A program made the position numbers and the translations under genes. Positions 1 to 8,775 of a DNA stretch of 64,000 nucleotides are shown here, piece by piece. Source of the DNA: an uncultured Lachnospiraceae bacterium (GTDB lineage Bacteria; Bacillota; Clostridia; Lachnospirales; Lachnospiraceae); the NCBI GenBank assembly GCA_910588295.1, contig CAJUQO010000001.1, forward strand, positions 62,001 to 126,000, written 5' to 3'. Every line of letters starts with the position of its first letter. The first letter of the stretch is position 1. The notes under the pieces were generated by a model. That model saw only the letters and a list, made by a program, of their open reading frames with translations, did not search any database and was not told the origin of the DNA.

Positions 1-723
1 AGAGAACTCTCCCAGTGCTTTAACCAGATGACAGAAGAGCTGGCCGGCATAGAGATGCTCCGCTCTGATTTTATCAATAATTTCTCCCACGAATTCAAAA
101 CGCCCATGGTCTCTATTCTTGGCTTTGCAAAGCTGTTAAAAAAAGGGAATCTCTCCCCGGAAGAGCAGGAGGAATATTTAAATATCATCATCGAAGAGGC
201 CGGACGCCTGACAGACCTTTCCACAAATGTGCTGAATCTGTCAAAAGTAGAAAGCATATCTCTGCTGACTGATTTTTCGGCCTTCAATATCGGGGAACAG
301 ATCCGCGAATGCGTTGTATTGCTTGAAAGCAAGTGGGAAAAAAGAGAACTTTCATTTAATCTTGAGCTGGAGGAGCTACAAGTCAATGGTAACGAACCAT
401 TACTGAAGCAGGTCTGGATGAATCTCCTGGATAACGCCATAAAATTCTCACCCGAAAAAAGCGAGATCAGACTGTTTGCCCAAGCAGATCCTACATCTGT
501 TAAAATTTCGGTGCAGGATTCCGGCTGTGGCATGGATGAGGCCACACAGCGCAGTATTTTTGACAAATTTTACCAGGGCGATCCCTCCCATTACGCGGAA
601 GGAAACGGGCTGGGCCTTCCCCTTGTCCAAAAGATTGTGTCGCTCCATCACGGAACTATCGACGTGACAAGCCGGCCGGGACAGGGAAGCACATTTACCG
701 TCACACTTCCGATCTCAGAATAA
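1..723 (+). CDS. Sensor histidine kinase, 5'-truncated by window edge
   Basis: The reading frame is open from base 1, so the gene begins outside the window. About 240 residues are visible: the end of a HAMP-like linker, then the HisKA dimerisation domain with the H-box FSHEFKTP (phospho-accepting His), then an HATPase_c domain with N-box NLLDNAIKFSP, G1 box DSGCGM and G2 box GNGLGLPLV. This is the complete catalytic core of a membrane two-component sensor kinase. Its input domain, membrane segments and partner response regulator should lie upstream. A hairpin follows the stop codon directly. Ligand unknown. Confidence 0.93.
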   Translation, partial: RELSQCFNQMTEELAGIEMLRSDFINNFSHEFKTPMVSILGFAKLLKKGNLSPEEQEEYLNIIIEEAGRLTDLSTNVLNLSKVESISLLTDFSAFNIGEQIRECVVLLESKWEKRELSFNLELEELQVNGNEPLLKQVWMNLLDNAIKFSPEKSEIRLFAQADPTSVKISVQDSGCGMDEATQRSIFDKFYQGDPSHYAEGNGLGLPLVQKIVSLHHGTIDVTSRPGQGSTFTVTLPISE

Positions 724-743
724 GCCCGCCAAAAGGCGGGCTC
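723..743 (+). terminator. Hairpin after histidine kinase
   Basis: A perfect 8-bp stem AGCCCGCC-AAAA-GGCGGGCT (723-742) begins on the last base of the kinase stop codon. The T-tract is poor (only CATTG follows), so it may be a weak terminator or an mRNA 3'-end stabiliser. Confidence 0.6.
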
Positions 744-764
744 ATTGAGATATCGTCTGTATTC

Positions 765-896
765 GTAACCGTTCAGTACCTTCACAGTTACAATGCAAAA
801 TCCATTGAAATCGCCTACGGCGATGGTATTTTGCACTCCTGAATCATGCTTTTACGGTCTCAGCAGTAAATGCTTCGACCTAGGCTGAATAGTTAC
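765..896. repeat. Dispersed palindromic element, arms 120 nt apart
   Basis: GTAACCGTTCAG at 765-776 faces CTGAATAGTTAC at 885-896, with a further CAGTTAC at 785-791. The arms match the extragenic motif GTAACAGTTCAG / CTGAACTGTTAC that recurs at least six more times in this window. It lies between the convergent kinase and glmS genes. Confidence 0.5.
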
Positions 897-912
897 CTGC
901 ATTCTTGCTTTT

Positions 913-2751
913 TTATTCCACAGTCACACTCTTGGCCAGATTTCTCGGCTTATCCACATCCAGTCCTTTGGACACGCTGACATAATACCCCATCAGCTGC
1001 AGCGGTATAATAGCCAGCGAGGTCGTGAAATAGGGATTCGTCCAGGGAATATACACGGTGAAGTCCGTGGTATCCTCCACGCTGTAGTTTCCGTAGGTAG
1101 TAAGCCCCATCAGGTACGCGCCGCGGCTCTTTACCTCCAGCAGATTGCTGATCATCTTCTCATACAGGTTCTGCTGAGTCAGCACACCGATCACCAATGT
1201 GCCGTCCTCAATCAGGCTGATGGTGCCGTGTTTGAGCTCACCCGCCGCGTAAGCTTCAGAATGGACATAGCTGATCTCCTTCATTTTCAGGCTGCCCTCC
1301 ATGCTGATGGCATAGTCGATGCCCCTGCCCACGAAAAAGATATCCCTAGCGTTGGAATATTTGGAGGCAAACCACTGGATACGCTCCTTATCATCCAGAA
1401 CCTTCTCAATCTTTCCCGGCAGCGTCAGAAGCTCCGCAATCATTTCACGGTAGGTTTCCTCCATGATCTTATCGCGGGCCATGGCAAAACGAACCGCCAG
1501 CAGATAACCGGCTATGAGCTGAGCGCTATAGGCTTTGGTGGTAGCCACGGCAATCTCGGGGCCTGCCAGCGTATAAAACACCTTATCCGCCTCCCGGGCG
1601 ATGGAAGACCCCACCACATTTACGATGCCAAGGGTCAGGATTCCTCTGTCCTTTGCCTCCCTGAGCGCCGCGATGCTGTCCGCCGTCTCGCCGGACTGGC
1701 TGATCACGATCACCAGGCCCTCGGGATCCAGTATGGGTTTCCGGTAGCGGAACTCCGAAGCCAGCTCCACACTCACGGGAATCCCCGCCATATCCTCAAT
1801 CACATACTGCAGGGCGATGCCCACATGATAAGCCGACCCACAGGCCACGATATAGATCCGGGAGATTTTGCGGATATCCTCGTCGGACAGTCCCACGCCG
1901 GACAGATCAATCTCTCCGTCATGGATAACCGAATTCAGAGTATCCAGCACAGCCTTGGGCTGTTCGTGGATCTCCTTCATCATATAATGCTCAAATCCGC
2001 CCTTCTCCGCCGCTTCCTGATCCCACTTGATCTCTGTAAGCTCTTTCTCAATCTCCTCTTTATCAATATTGAAGAAAGTGACTTTGCCCTGCTCGATATG
2101 GGCGATCTCCAGATTGTTGATGTAATACACATTGCGGGAATATTTGAGGATCGCCGGTACATCGGAGGCAATATAGACATCATTGCCATTTACACCGATG
2201 ATCATAGGGCTGTCTTTACGGGCCGTGTAAATCTCATTCGGATATTCCTGGAACATGACTGCCAGGGCATAGGAACCCCGGATGCGCATCATAGCCTGGG
2301 AGAGCGCCTCCACAGGATCCTGGTTGTGTTTTTTATAATAATAATCGATCAGATTCACCGCAACTTCCGTATCCGTCTGGGAGTAAAAATGATAACCTTT
2401 TTTCGTCAGCTTATTTTTCAGCTCCTGATAATTTTCAATGATACCGTTATGAACGGCCACTACAGACTGATCCTCAGAAGTATGGGGATGGGCATTCGTC
2501 TCCGACGGCTCCCCATGGGTGGCCCAGCGGGTATGGCCGATCCCACAGCAGCCTTTGATGGCCAAGCCGTCGTTGGTCTTTTCAGCCAGTACTCTCAGTC
2601 TGCCTTTCGCCTTCACCACCACGGTTTTGCCGGAGCCGTCACGGACGGAAATTCCCGCCGAATCATATCCGCGGTACTCCAGCTTGGACAGCCCCTCCAG
2701 CAAAATCGGCGCCGCCTGGTTCTCGCCTATATATCCTACAATTCCGCACAT
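913..2751 (-). CDS. glmS: Glutamine--fructose-6-phosphate aminotransferase
   Basis: Makes glucosamine-6-phosphate from fructose-6-phosphate and glutamine, the first step to UDP-GlcNAc for peptidoglycan. The protein is 612 residues, usual for the family. It begins MCGIVGYIG, so Cys2 becomes the N-terminal nucleophile of the class II glutamine amidotransferase domain. Two SIS sugar-isomerase domains follow (SQSGETADS; TTKAYSAQL) and it ends in the conserved KSVTVE. A longer in-frame start exists 30 nt upstream, but GGAGG eight nt before MCGIVG and the need for Cys2 fix the start. It lies 161 bp downstream of pgi on the same strand, so both genes of fructose-6-P partitioning are probably co-transcribed. 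No glmS ribozyme core is visible upstream. Confidence 0.97.
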   Translation of the reverse strand: MCGIVGYIGENQAAPILLEGLSKLEYRGYDSAGISVRDGSGKTVVVKAKGRLRVLAEKTNDGLAIKGCCGIGHTRWATHGEPSETNAHPHTSEDQSVVAVHNGIIENYQELKNKLTKKGYHFYSQTDTEVAVNLIDYYYKKHNQDPVEALSQAMMRIRGSYALAVMFQEYPNEIYTARKDSPMIIGVNGNDVYIASDVPAILKYSRNVYYINNLEIAHIEQGKVTFFNIDKEEIEKELTEIKWDQEAAEKGGFEHYMMKEIHEQPKAVLDTLNSVIHDGEIDLSGVGLSDEDIRKISRIYIVACGSAYHVGIALQYVIEDMAGIPVSVELASEFRYRKPILDPEGLVIVISQSGETADSIAALREAKDRGILTLGIVNVVGSSIAREADKVFYTLAGPEIAVATTKAYSAQLIAGYLLAVRFAMARDKIMEETYREMIAELLTLPGKIEKVLDDKERIQWFASKYSNARDIFFVGRGIDYAISMEGSLKMKEISYVHSEAYAAGELKHGTISLIEDGTLVIGVLTQQNLYEKMISNLLEVKSRGAYLMGLTTYGNYSVEDTTDFTVYIPWTNPYFTTSLAIIPLQLMGYYVSVSKGLDVDKPRNLAKSVTVE

Positions 2752-2912
2752 ATACTTATCCTCCTTACACTCATAGAACACGCCGCCTGTGCGCCTCTAA
2801 ACCTGCATAGCCCTTTGACCGGAAAGCAGACAAAAACAGGGAGACACCACAAAAATCGACGTTTCACCATCTTCTCCTTGCAGTATCTCCCCTTACTGTC
2901 TACAACCGCATT

Positions 2913-4262
2913 CTACAGCCTTTTGATCAGTTCTTCTCTTTCTTTCTCATAACCCGGCTTGCCAAGGAGCGCGAACATATTTCTCTTATAACTCTCCACA
3001 CCCGGCTGATTGAACGGGTTCACACCCAGAATATAGCCGCTGATCCCGCAGGCAAACTCGAAGAAATAGAACAGCTCCCCAAGAGAGAACTCATCCTGCC
3101 TCGGAATATTCACCACCAGATTCGGTACATTGCCGTCTGTATGGGCCAGAATAGTTCCGTTCATGGCGTTCTTATTCACAAAATCAACGGTCTTTCCGGC
3201 CAGATAATTCAGGCCGTCCAAGTCCACAGGCTCCTCACCGATAGTCAGCTCACACCGGGACTCTTCCACATTCAGCACCGTCTCGAACATGATCCGGCTA
3301 CCGTCCTGGATAAACTGCCCCATGGAGTGCAGGTCGGTGGTCAGGTCAACAGATGCCGGGAAAATACCCTTCTGATCCTTGCCCTCACTCTCGCCGTAGA
3401 GCTGTTTCCACCACTCGGATACATAGTGCAGACTGGGTTCATAGTTGGCCAGGATCTCCACCGGTTTGCCTTTTCTGTGCAGGATATTTCTGAGGGCCGC
3501 ATATTTCAACGCGTCATTGTCCTCGAAATCTGCCTCCAGCGCACGTTTCCTGCCGGAAGCCGCACCCTCCATCAGTTTGTCAAGATCCGCGCCGCTGACC
3601 GCAATGGGCAGAAGTCCCACGGCTGTCAGACCAGAGTAACGGCCTCCTACATCATCCGGCACCACGAAAGTCTCATACCCTTCCTCTGTGGCCAGCTTCT
3701 TTAAGGCTCCTCTGGACTTATCCGTGGTGGCGTAAATTCTCTTGGCCGCTTCGGCCTTGCCGTATTTCTCCTCCAGTTTGGCTTTGAAGATACGGAAAGC
3801 GATAGCCGGCTCCGTCGTCGTACCGGACTTGGAAATCACATTCACGGAGAAATCACGGTCACCTATCACATCCATCAGCTGTACCATGTATGTACTGCTG
3901 ATGCTGTTGCCCAGGAAATAGATCTCCGGCGTCTTGCGGATCTCTTTGGACACCATATTGTAGAATCCATGACGAAGGAATTCAATAGCCGCTCTGGCTC
4001 CCAGATAGGAACCGCCGATACCGATCACCAGGAACACTTCGCTGTCACTCTGGATCTTCTGCGCTGCCTTCTTGATCCGGGCAAACTCTTCTTTGTCATA
4101 ATCCACCGGAAGATCCACCCAGCCCAGGAAGTCATTGCCCGCTCCTGTCCGGGACAAAAGCGTCTCCTTGGCATCCAGAGCAATCTTCTTCATCGAAGCC
4201 ACCTCGGACTCCGCCACAAAGCTTGCAGCCTTTGAATAATCAAATGTAACTCTGTCGCTCAT
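2913..4262 (-). CDS. pgi: Glucose-6-phosphate isomerase
   Basis: Interconverts glucose-6-phosphate and fructose-6-phosphate in glycolysis. About 449 residues, the size of Gram-positive Pgi. It shows the sugar-phosphate loop SKSGTTTEPAIAF, the IGGSYLGARAAIEF segment, and the C-terminal NPFNQPGVESYK signature with the catalytic Lys. Two in-frame ATGs lie close together (MNMSDR); the second has the better spacing (8 nt) from GGAG and is chosen. glmS follows on the same strand. A sigma-A-like promoter is visible about 100 bp upstream. Confidence 0.96.
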   Translation of the reverse strand: MSDRVTFDYSKAASFVAESEVASMKKIALDAKETLLSRTGAGNDFLGWVDLPVDYDKEEFARIKKAAQKIQSDSEVFLVIGIGGSYLGARAAIEFLRHGFYNMVSKEIRKTPEIYFLGNSISSTYMVQLMDVIGDRDFSVNVISKSGTTTEPAIAFRIFKAKLEEKYGKAEAAKRIYATTDKSRGALKKLATEEGYETFVVPDDVGGRYSGLTAVGLLPIAVSGADLDKLMEGAASGRKRALEADFEDNDALKYAALRNILHRKGKPVEILANYEPSLHYVSEWWKQLYGESEGKDQKGIFPASVDLTTDLHSMGQFIQDGSRIMFETVLNVEESRCELTIGEEPVDLDGLNYLAGKTVDFVNKNAMNGTILAHTDGNVPNLVVNIPRQDEFSLGELFYFFEFACGISGYILGVNPFNQPGVESYKRNMFALLGKPGYEKEREELIKRL

Positions 4263-4359
4263 ATTCATATCTCCTTCTGCATTCTGTCAGAATATCTCTG
4301 AAAACTGCTTTCCGCCGACCAGAAATGTACTTTCAGATTTACTCTAGTATTATTTTCCT

Positions 4360-4388
4360 ATTTTAACAGACTATACCTACTTTCGCAA
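4360..4388 (-). promoter_or_regulatory. Putative sigma-A promoter of pgi-glmS
   Basis: On the minus strand TTGCGA (4388-4383) and TAAAAT (4365-4360) are separated by 17 nt, upstream of pgi. It matches consensus at most positions. No operator was recognised. Confidence 0.5.
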
Positions 4389-4512
4389 GTTTCTTTTTGC
4401 CGTCCATCTGTCACCAACAGACGCAGATCATGACAATTCAGACAGGTATCCGGCTATTTCCGGCGCCTGTGCCGCGACTGCCTGCCCGGCCGTCCCGGCG
4501 GGCCCGCCTCCT

Positions 4513-4983
4513 CTATTGTCTGGAACACTTTTCCGCATCTATGGCCAGCACAAACATCAAGACATACAGCGCGTCCGCACTGTCGTCAATCGTAAGAACA
4601 TAAGTATCTGTCATATGGAACAATTCCTTCGATATCGAGGCGATCCTCCTGTCTGCCCCATCTAAAATTGAATAATCCCACTCCGTCCAGCTTCCTTCGA
4701 TATGCCATCCGTTAAAATCTATATGATAGCGCGGTTTAAGAAATGTGAATTCTTTGCTGATACAGCCGATATATTTCCCGTCTTCACATATTTCAAATTT
4801 GGGAAGGAACGTCAGAACCCGCTCTCTCACAGTCCCTCTTTCATACCCCCCGGCATCAAATATTTTCAGACAATGCCCCCACGAAAGCTGCCCTTTAACC
4901 ACATACATAACGTTCCCATTTTCGTCATAAATATCATAACTGTCAAACCACGAAAACAAACGCTGCTTAAATAAAAGCTTCAC
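4513..4983 (-). CDS. LURP-one-related (YxjI-like) protein
   Basis: A 156-residue protein of the LURP-one-related/YxjI family, recognised by the pattern 'YDIYDENGNVMYVVKGQ...G...ISKEF', which fits the tubby-like 12-stranded barrel fold. No catalytic residues are known for the family and its bacterial role is unclear; the plant member is defence-linked. There is no signal peptide, so it is probably cytoplasmic or membrane-surface. Translation likely starts at GTG, placed 6 nt after AAAGGAG. It stands alone between pgi and a transposase relic. Confidence 0.8.
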   Translation of the reverse strand: MKLLFKQRLFSWFDSYDIYDENGNVMYVVKGQLSWGHCLKIFDAGGYERGTVRERVLTFLPKFEICEDGKYIGCISKEFTFLKPRYHIDFNGWHIEGSWTEWDYSILDGADRRIASISKELFHMTDTYVLTIDDSADALYVLMFVLAIDAEKCSRQ

Positions 4984-5092
4984 CAGCCACTCCTTTCTGC
5001 CGAAAACCGCTTATGCAAAATCCTCAAAAAAGGGGCAGCCGGAAAATAAACACTCCTGACAAATCCCTTTTTCCTCTATCCCTTTACTTAAA

Positions 5093-5479
5093 TTACACAT
5101 GGCTGACACCTCGCTTTCCAGTTTTCTCCGCCATTTTTCCCACCAGTTTTTTTTCATGGATCACATACCGGTTGATCGTATTTTCCCAATATTTGGGAGG
5201 ATTTGCGCATATCCATATGGAATAGACTTTACAGATCTTCTCATACTGGTTATCCACAAACTCTACGCCATACTGCGAGGAAATCATGCGGCTGCAGTAA
5301 TAGATCCCCCGCTTGATAATCGGGTAGCCCGGATAAAAATCATTTTGTGCTTCAATACTGAGGATCAAGCTTGCCATCTCTCCCGACCGCGGCACAACCG
5401 CATAAAAACGGATATCATAAGTGACCGTTCCTTCTTTTATCGTACTGTCTTCCGTTTGGGCTCCCCTGATAGGTGTCAA
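5093..5479 (-). pseudogene. PD-(D/E)XK (Rpn-type) transposase relic
   Basis: A 128-residue open fragment matching the middle of the PD-(D/E)XK nuclease-family transposases common in Lachnospiraceae: EGTVTYDIRFYAVVP, then SIEAQNDFYPGYPIIKRGIYYCSR. The E-x-Q of the nuclease core is in IEAQ. The N-terminal part with the first acidic residue and the usual long C-terminus are missing, and the only start is a TTG without a proper binding site, so this is a decayed copy. A second, shorter relic of the same family lies at 33.3 kb. Confidence 0.75.
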
Positions 5480-5719
5480 TGCCCTGCTTCGGGCTTCTTA
5501 CATTTCTACCCCTATGCCTCTGGAACCCGCATAAACAAAGGCTTTCCAAGCCTATTTTTGCAGGTAATTCTCAGAATATTCTGAAAACATCTGTTTTTCG
5601 GCAGTTTATATGTCTGTTCATAATTTAGACATATTTACTGTGAAATTATTGTACCATTTTCAACGACCTTCCGCAACAGACAACTCCTATAAAGATAACA
5701 TTAAAAATATGTATGGGCC

Positions 5720-6391
5720 CTATCTGTCCATTATAAAATGTTTCTTAGCGATAGCCAGCTTATACTCTTTCCTGTGCCGCTCCAAAAAAATGGTCATCAG
5801 CCGCTCTGCCAGAAAGCCAATATATCTCTCCTGATAAGGATCATCCCGCTCTCCAATTTCTTTTTCACACTGAAATAAAATCGGGAACAGCCATTCACAG
5901 TACTGATCCAGTATTTCCCGGCGGGCAATCAACATGTTGTAGGCATAATAATAATTTCCCTTTTCTATTTTGGCCGCCGCATCCCTATATTGCGGAAATA
6001 ACTCAACGACTGTTTTCATGCAGATATTCCAGTCCATTTCCATATGGTCGCTGCAATATTGCTGTTTTACACCTTTCACATTTAAAACCGTAACTACCAC
6101 ATCAATATCAGAGTCCAGCAGCTTCGCGGCCATTTCTTCGCTGATATCAAATCTTCTCCGATAATGGCTCAAACCCAGATAGCCGGCTTTTCCGTGTTTC
6201 CATATCCAATAAAGAGCTGTCAGTTCACAATATTTTCTGTTCTTTTCTGATATATTCTCTCCCTGATTGTCCAAAACAGCGGCAATCCGTCTGTCTGTCA
6301 AAGCCACCCCTGCCTGAATCGGAATCTCAAAGCTGCACTTTGGTATTTCTTCTTTTAGCATATGGTCTGCCACATGGCATACTTTTATCAA
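5720..6391 (-). CDS. DUF4422 (glycosyltransferase-like) protein
   Basis: About 223 residues of the DUF4422 family, which is linked to capsule and exopolysaccharide glycosyl transfer. Diagnostic pieces are FEIPIQAG, ENISEKNRKYCELTALYWIWK, YLGLSHYRRRF and a C-terminal YQERYIGFLAERLMTIF. No signal peptide. The start is uncertain: the ORF can begin at a TTG (6391) or at an ATG 11 codons on (6358), and neither has a good ribosome binding site. It follows the interrupted Mrr-like gene by 13 bp, so translation may be coupled or the 5' end lost. Low-GC composition like the neighbouring island. Confidence 0.75.
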   Translation of the reverse strand: MIKVCHVADHMLKEEIPKCSFEIPIQAGVALTDRRIAAVLDNQGENISEKNRKYCELTALYWIWKHGKAGYLGLSHYRRRFDISEEMAAKLLDSDIDVVVTVLNVKGVKQQYCSDHMEMDWNICMKTVVELFPQYRDAAAKIEKGNYYYAYNMLIARREILDQYCEWLFPILFQCEKEIGERDDPYQERYIGFLAERLMTIFLERHRKEYKLAIAKKHFIMDR

Positions 6392-6404
6392 ATATTTATA
6401 TAAT

Positions 6405-7301
6405 TTACGCCATAACTACTTTCAACATATCCTTAAGTCTGTCAAAGTCGTGCATTTGGATTCTGCAATTTAAATCTTTTTCCATAATCCAGTCTTTGGC
6501 ATCTTTTGAGAAGAACGAAGTTGTAGCAATGATACCTCCATTTATCTTATCCATTTCAATAATCCCGGCAAAACGCTGAATTATATCAATGCCTACTTTA
6601 TTTTTGGAATCATACTGTTTGCATTCCACATAGAATACCATATCTCCTAATATATCAGGTTTGCGGAGGATTATGTCCTTGCCGCCATCTCTGGTTGTTT
6701 TGGTTAGTTCAACGTTATATCCTAATTTATTGTAGAGCTGCGCCATGAATTCTTCAAATTCTCTTGAAGTAAGGTTAAAAAGTTCACTTGGATGTTCAGC
6801 CAAATATGCGAAAACTTTATCATTTGCAGGCATAATGGCAATAGTTGGTGATTCAGTAGTAATGATTTTCTTTTCATCTGGTAAATATATTTCTGATATT
6901 ACTTTTTCGGAGATTTGGTCTGCATCTTCTTTCTCTTTCGCGTCCCTGCTTTTAGGATGTATGCCTAAAACAGTATATCCATCCAATATAGGTTGTAGAG
7001 CAGAGGTAAGATTAGAAAAAGCTTGTTGTTGCTGATAAAAACTGGATGATACATATGTCATAGTGGATAATGCTATCCTTATATCAGCTGTATTTATTTT
7101 TGATTGTTCCAAGTGTTGCGTAAATGCATTAAGCGCTACATACATTTCACGAGAATTATGTAACAACTTCTACAAGCCGGGCGAGGCATTAATTGCATTT
7201 TGGGTTGTAGCGCCTTGTTTTTGTATGGCTTGCATTGCTGAAGGGGTAATGATATTCTGTATCTTATTCATTGATTCCATATATCTTGAAATATCATCCA
7301 T
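6405..7301 (-). pseudogene. Mrr-like restriction endonuclease with in-frame amber codon
   Basis: From ATG 7301 (AGAGG upstream) a 299-codon frame runs to 6405 and is broken only by one TAG at 7172-7170, codon 44. The frame continues unchanged on both sides. The 43-residue head ends ...AINASPGL. The body has a helical linker and a C-terminal Mrr-type PD-(D/E)XK domain: LTSREFEEFMAQLYNKLGY, then DGGKDI, then the YVECKQY core. Such proteins act as type IV (modification-dependent) restriction enzymes. The gene is either a pseudogene, read through, or translated from the TTG at 7166 just after the stop to give 253 residues retaining the nuclease domain. Confidence 0.75.
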
Positions 7302-7338
7302 GTTTAAAACCTCTTATTGTGTTTATTATATCCCATGT

Positions 7339-8367
7339 CTAAATATGGTAATTATTTTTCTTTTTTATTTGTTCTGTTTCCTCAACCAATAAATCAACCT
7401 CATTTTTTCCCATTCTTTTTCGGTTCTCATCATAAAGTTCATATTGTTCATTGGCGTATGCCTTTGCCTGTTTTGCGGAAATATGCCCGGCTCCAGATAA
7501 CACTTCCCGTCCTGTCATATTCAGGAAATTATTGAGGTAAGTTTCCCAGTCTTTCATATACATGGGGTTATGCCTTCGTGCCTGGTCTTCCGCAAAGTCC
7601 AGGTACATCGTTACCACCCTGCTTAATTCCTGCATTTCATCCTCATTGAGATAGTTCTTGGCAATATCCACATCTTTTTTTCGGACTTTTGCGCCCTCAA
7701 AAGCAGTCAGCCCCATATTGGCTTTCGTGGCGTCTGCCCTCTGCATAATGACTTCTGCTGCGGTATGCCCATGCACTCCGTAATGTATTTTATTCTGGAC
7801 AGTTTTAAAGAATAATTCTGCGTCTTTATCATTGCTGGAATAATCAACGGATGTTTTGTATATGTCGCAGATTTTCTGGTAGAACCGCTTTTCCGACGCC
7901 CTGATTTCGCGGATGCGCTCTAACAATTCATCAAAATAATCTTCGCCAAAGGGTTTTGGGTTTTTCAGGCGTTCGTCATTCATGGAAAACCCCTTACGGG
8001 AATATTCTTCTAAGATGGCAGAAGCCCAGTTCCGAAAATGCATCCCCACATTGGAACGGACACGGTAGCCGATGGCAAGAATCATCTTAAAATTATAATG
8101 CTTTTTCTTCCGTTTAATCTGCCTTTTTCCTTCTGTTTGAACTTGTAAGAAATCCTTACAAGTTGAAGGTTCATCCAGTTCACCATCAGCATAAATATTG
8201 CGGATATGCATGGTAACGTTTTGGGGAGTCGTATTATACAGTCTGGCAATGGCTGACTGGTTCATCCAGATATCACCATTCTGGAAAAACACGTCAATTT
8301 TGGTATCGCCTTTTTCTGTCTGATAGATAAGGATATTTCCCAGTTCCATTATCTCATCATTATTCAT
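7339..8367 (-). CDS. RhuM family protein
   Basis: A 342-residue RhuM (virulence_RhuM) family protein. The N-terminal third carries a helix-turn-helix-like segment, WMNQSAIARLYNTTPQNV, followed by the family block FKMILAIGYRVRSNVGMHF and NWASAILEEYSRKGF. RhuM genes are mobile-island genes first seen in a Salmonella pathogenicity island; the biochemical role is unknown. It overlaps the preceding zinc-ribbon gene by 8 nt, so the two are translationally coupled. Its island neighbours (Mrr nuclease, IS relic) suggest a defence or mobile-element context, but no function is shown by the sequence. Confidence 0.85.
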   Translation of the reverse strand: MNNDEIMELGNILIYQTEKGDTKIDVFFQNGDIWMNQSAIARLYNTTPQNVTMHIRNIYADGELDEPSTCKDFLQVQTEGKRQIKRKKKHYNFKMILAIGYRVRSNVGMHFRNWASAILEEYSRKGFSMNDERLKNPKPFGEDYFDELLERIREIRASEKRFYQKICDIYKTSVDYSSNDKDAELFFKTVQNKIHYGVHGHTAAEVIMQRADATKANMGLTAFEGAKVRKKDVDIAKNYLNEDEMQELSRVVTMYLDFAEDQARRHNPMYMKDWETYLNNFLNMTGREVLSGAGHISAKQAKAYANEQYELYDENRKRMGKNEVDLLVEETEQIKKKNNYHI

Positions 8368-8710
8368 CCGTCAAATCTGCCTTTCTGCCGTTTGCCCGGC
8401 TTTTATACACCTTATACTGGTTCTTGCACTGACCGCTGCAAAATACCGTATTGGGTCTGGATGCAAGGAATACCTTGCCGCAATACTTACAGACTTTCAT
8501 GGAGGATTTCTGGTCTGTCAGCATGAAACTGAACATCATCTGTATTGCCAACAATAATGAATGGAAATCCCATACAATCGTTGGCTTTTCCAGCAGTTCT
8601 GGTTTTGCTTTTTCGGTAGGCGTGATATACAATCTGCCTTTATCATCTTCCCTCCACTCATACTTATCATACCGTACCCAGTGGGAACTGGTCTTTTCAA
8701 AAAGGTTCAT
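8360..8710 (-). CDS. Small zinc-ribbon protein (DUF6076-like)
   Basis: A 116-residue protein whose C-terminal third has a C-x2-C ... C-x3-C zinc ribbon (CKYCGKVF and FCSGQCKNQY), as at the end of DUF6076-type proteins. The first two thirds are a WVRYDKYEW-type segment followed by a hydrophobic helix around LLLAIQMMFSFML. It overlaps the RhuM gene by 8 nt. The spacing suggests a regulator or partner of RhuM. A 9-bp-arm inverted repeat lies 8 nt upstream of the ATG and may be an operator. Family assignment is tentative. Confidence 0.6.
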   Translation of the reverse strand: MNLFEKTSSHWVRYDKYEWREDDKGRLYITPTEKAKPELLEKPTIVWDFHSLLLAIQMMFSFMLTDQKSSMKVCKYCGKVFLASRPNTVFCSGQCKNQYKVYKSRANGRKADLTDE

Positions 8711-8718
8711 TATTATTA

Positions 8719-8740
8719 TCTCAATTATGTGTAATTGAGA
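8719..8740. promoter_or_regulatory. Palindrome upstream of zinc-ribbon/RhuM pair
   Basis: TCTCAATTA-TGTG-TAATTGAGA, perfect 9-bp arms, ends 8 nt upstream of the zinc-ribbon start. Position and symmetry fit an operator for autoregulation, or an mRNA hairpin next to the start codon. Confidence 0.45.
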
Positions 8741-8775
8741 TTGCTGTTAAATATATTACTATCGTAACCAATACG

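Noticed and set aside
2752..2912. Possible glmS ribozyme upstream of glmS
   Set aside because: No sequence resembling the conserved ribozyme core is present; the gap between pgi and glmS is only 161 bp and has an ordinary GGAGG site.
1228..2952. 574-codon plus-strand frame opposite glmS
   Set aside because: Shadow of glmS; no plausible protein features.
7170..7172. TAG in the Mrr-like gene as pyrrolysine codon
   Set aside because: Pyrrolysine occurs in methylamine methyltransferases of a few anaerobes; nothing in the window suggests pyl genes, and a nuclease head is not a known site.
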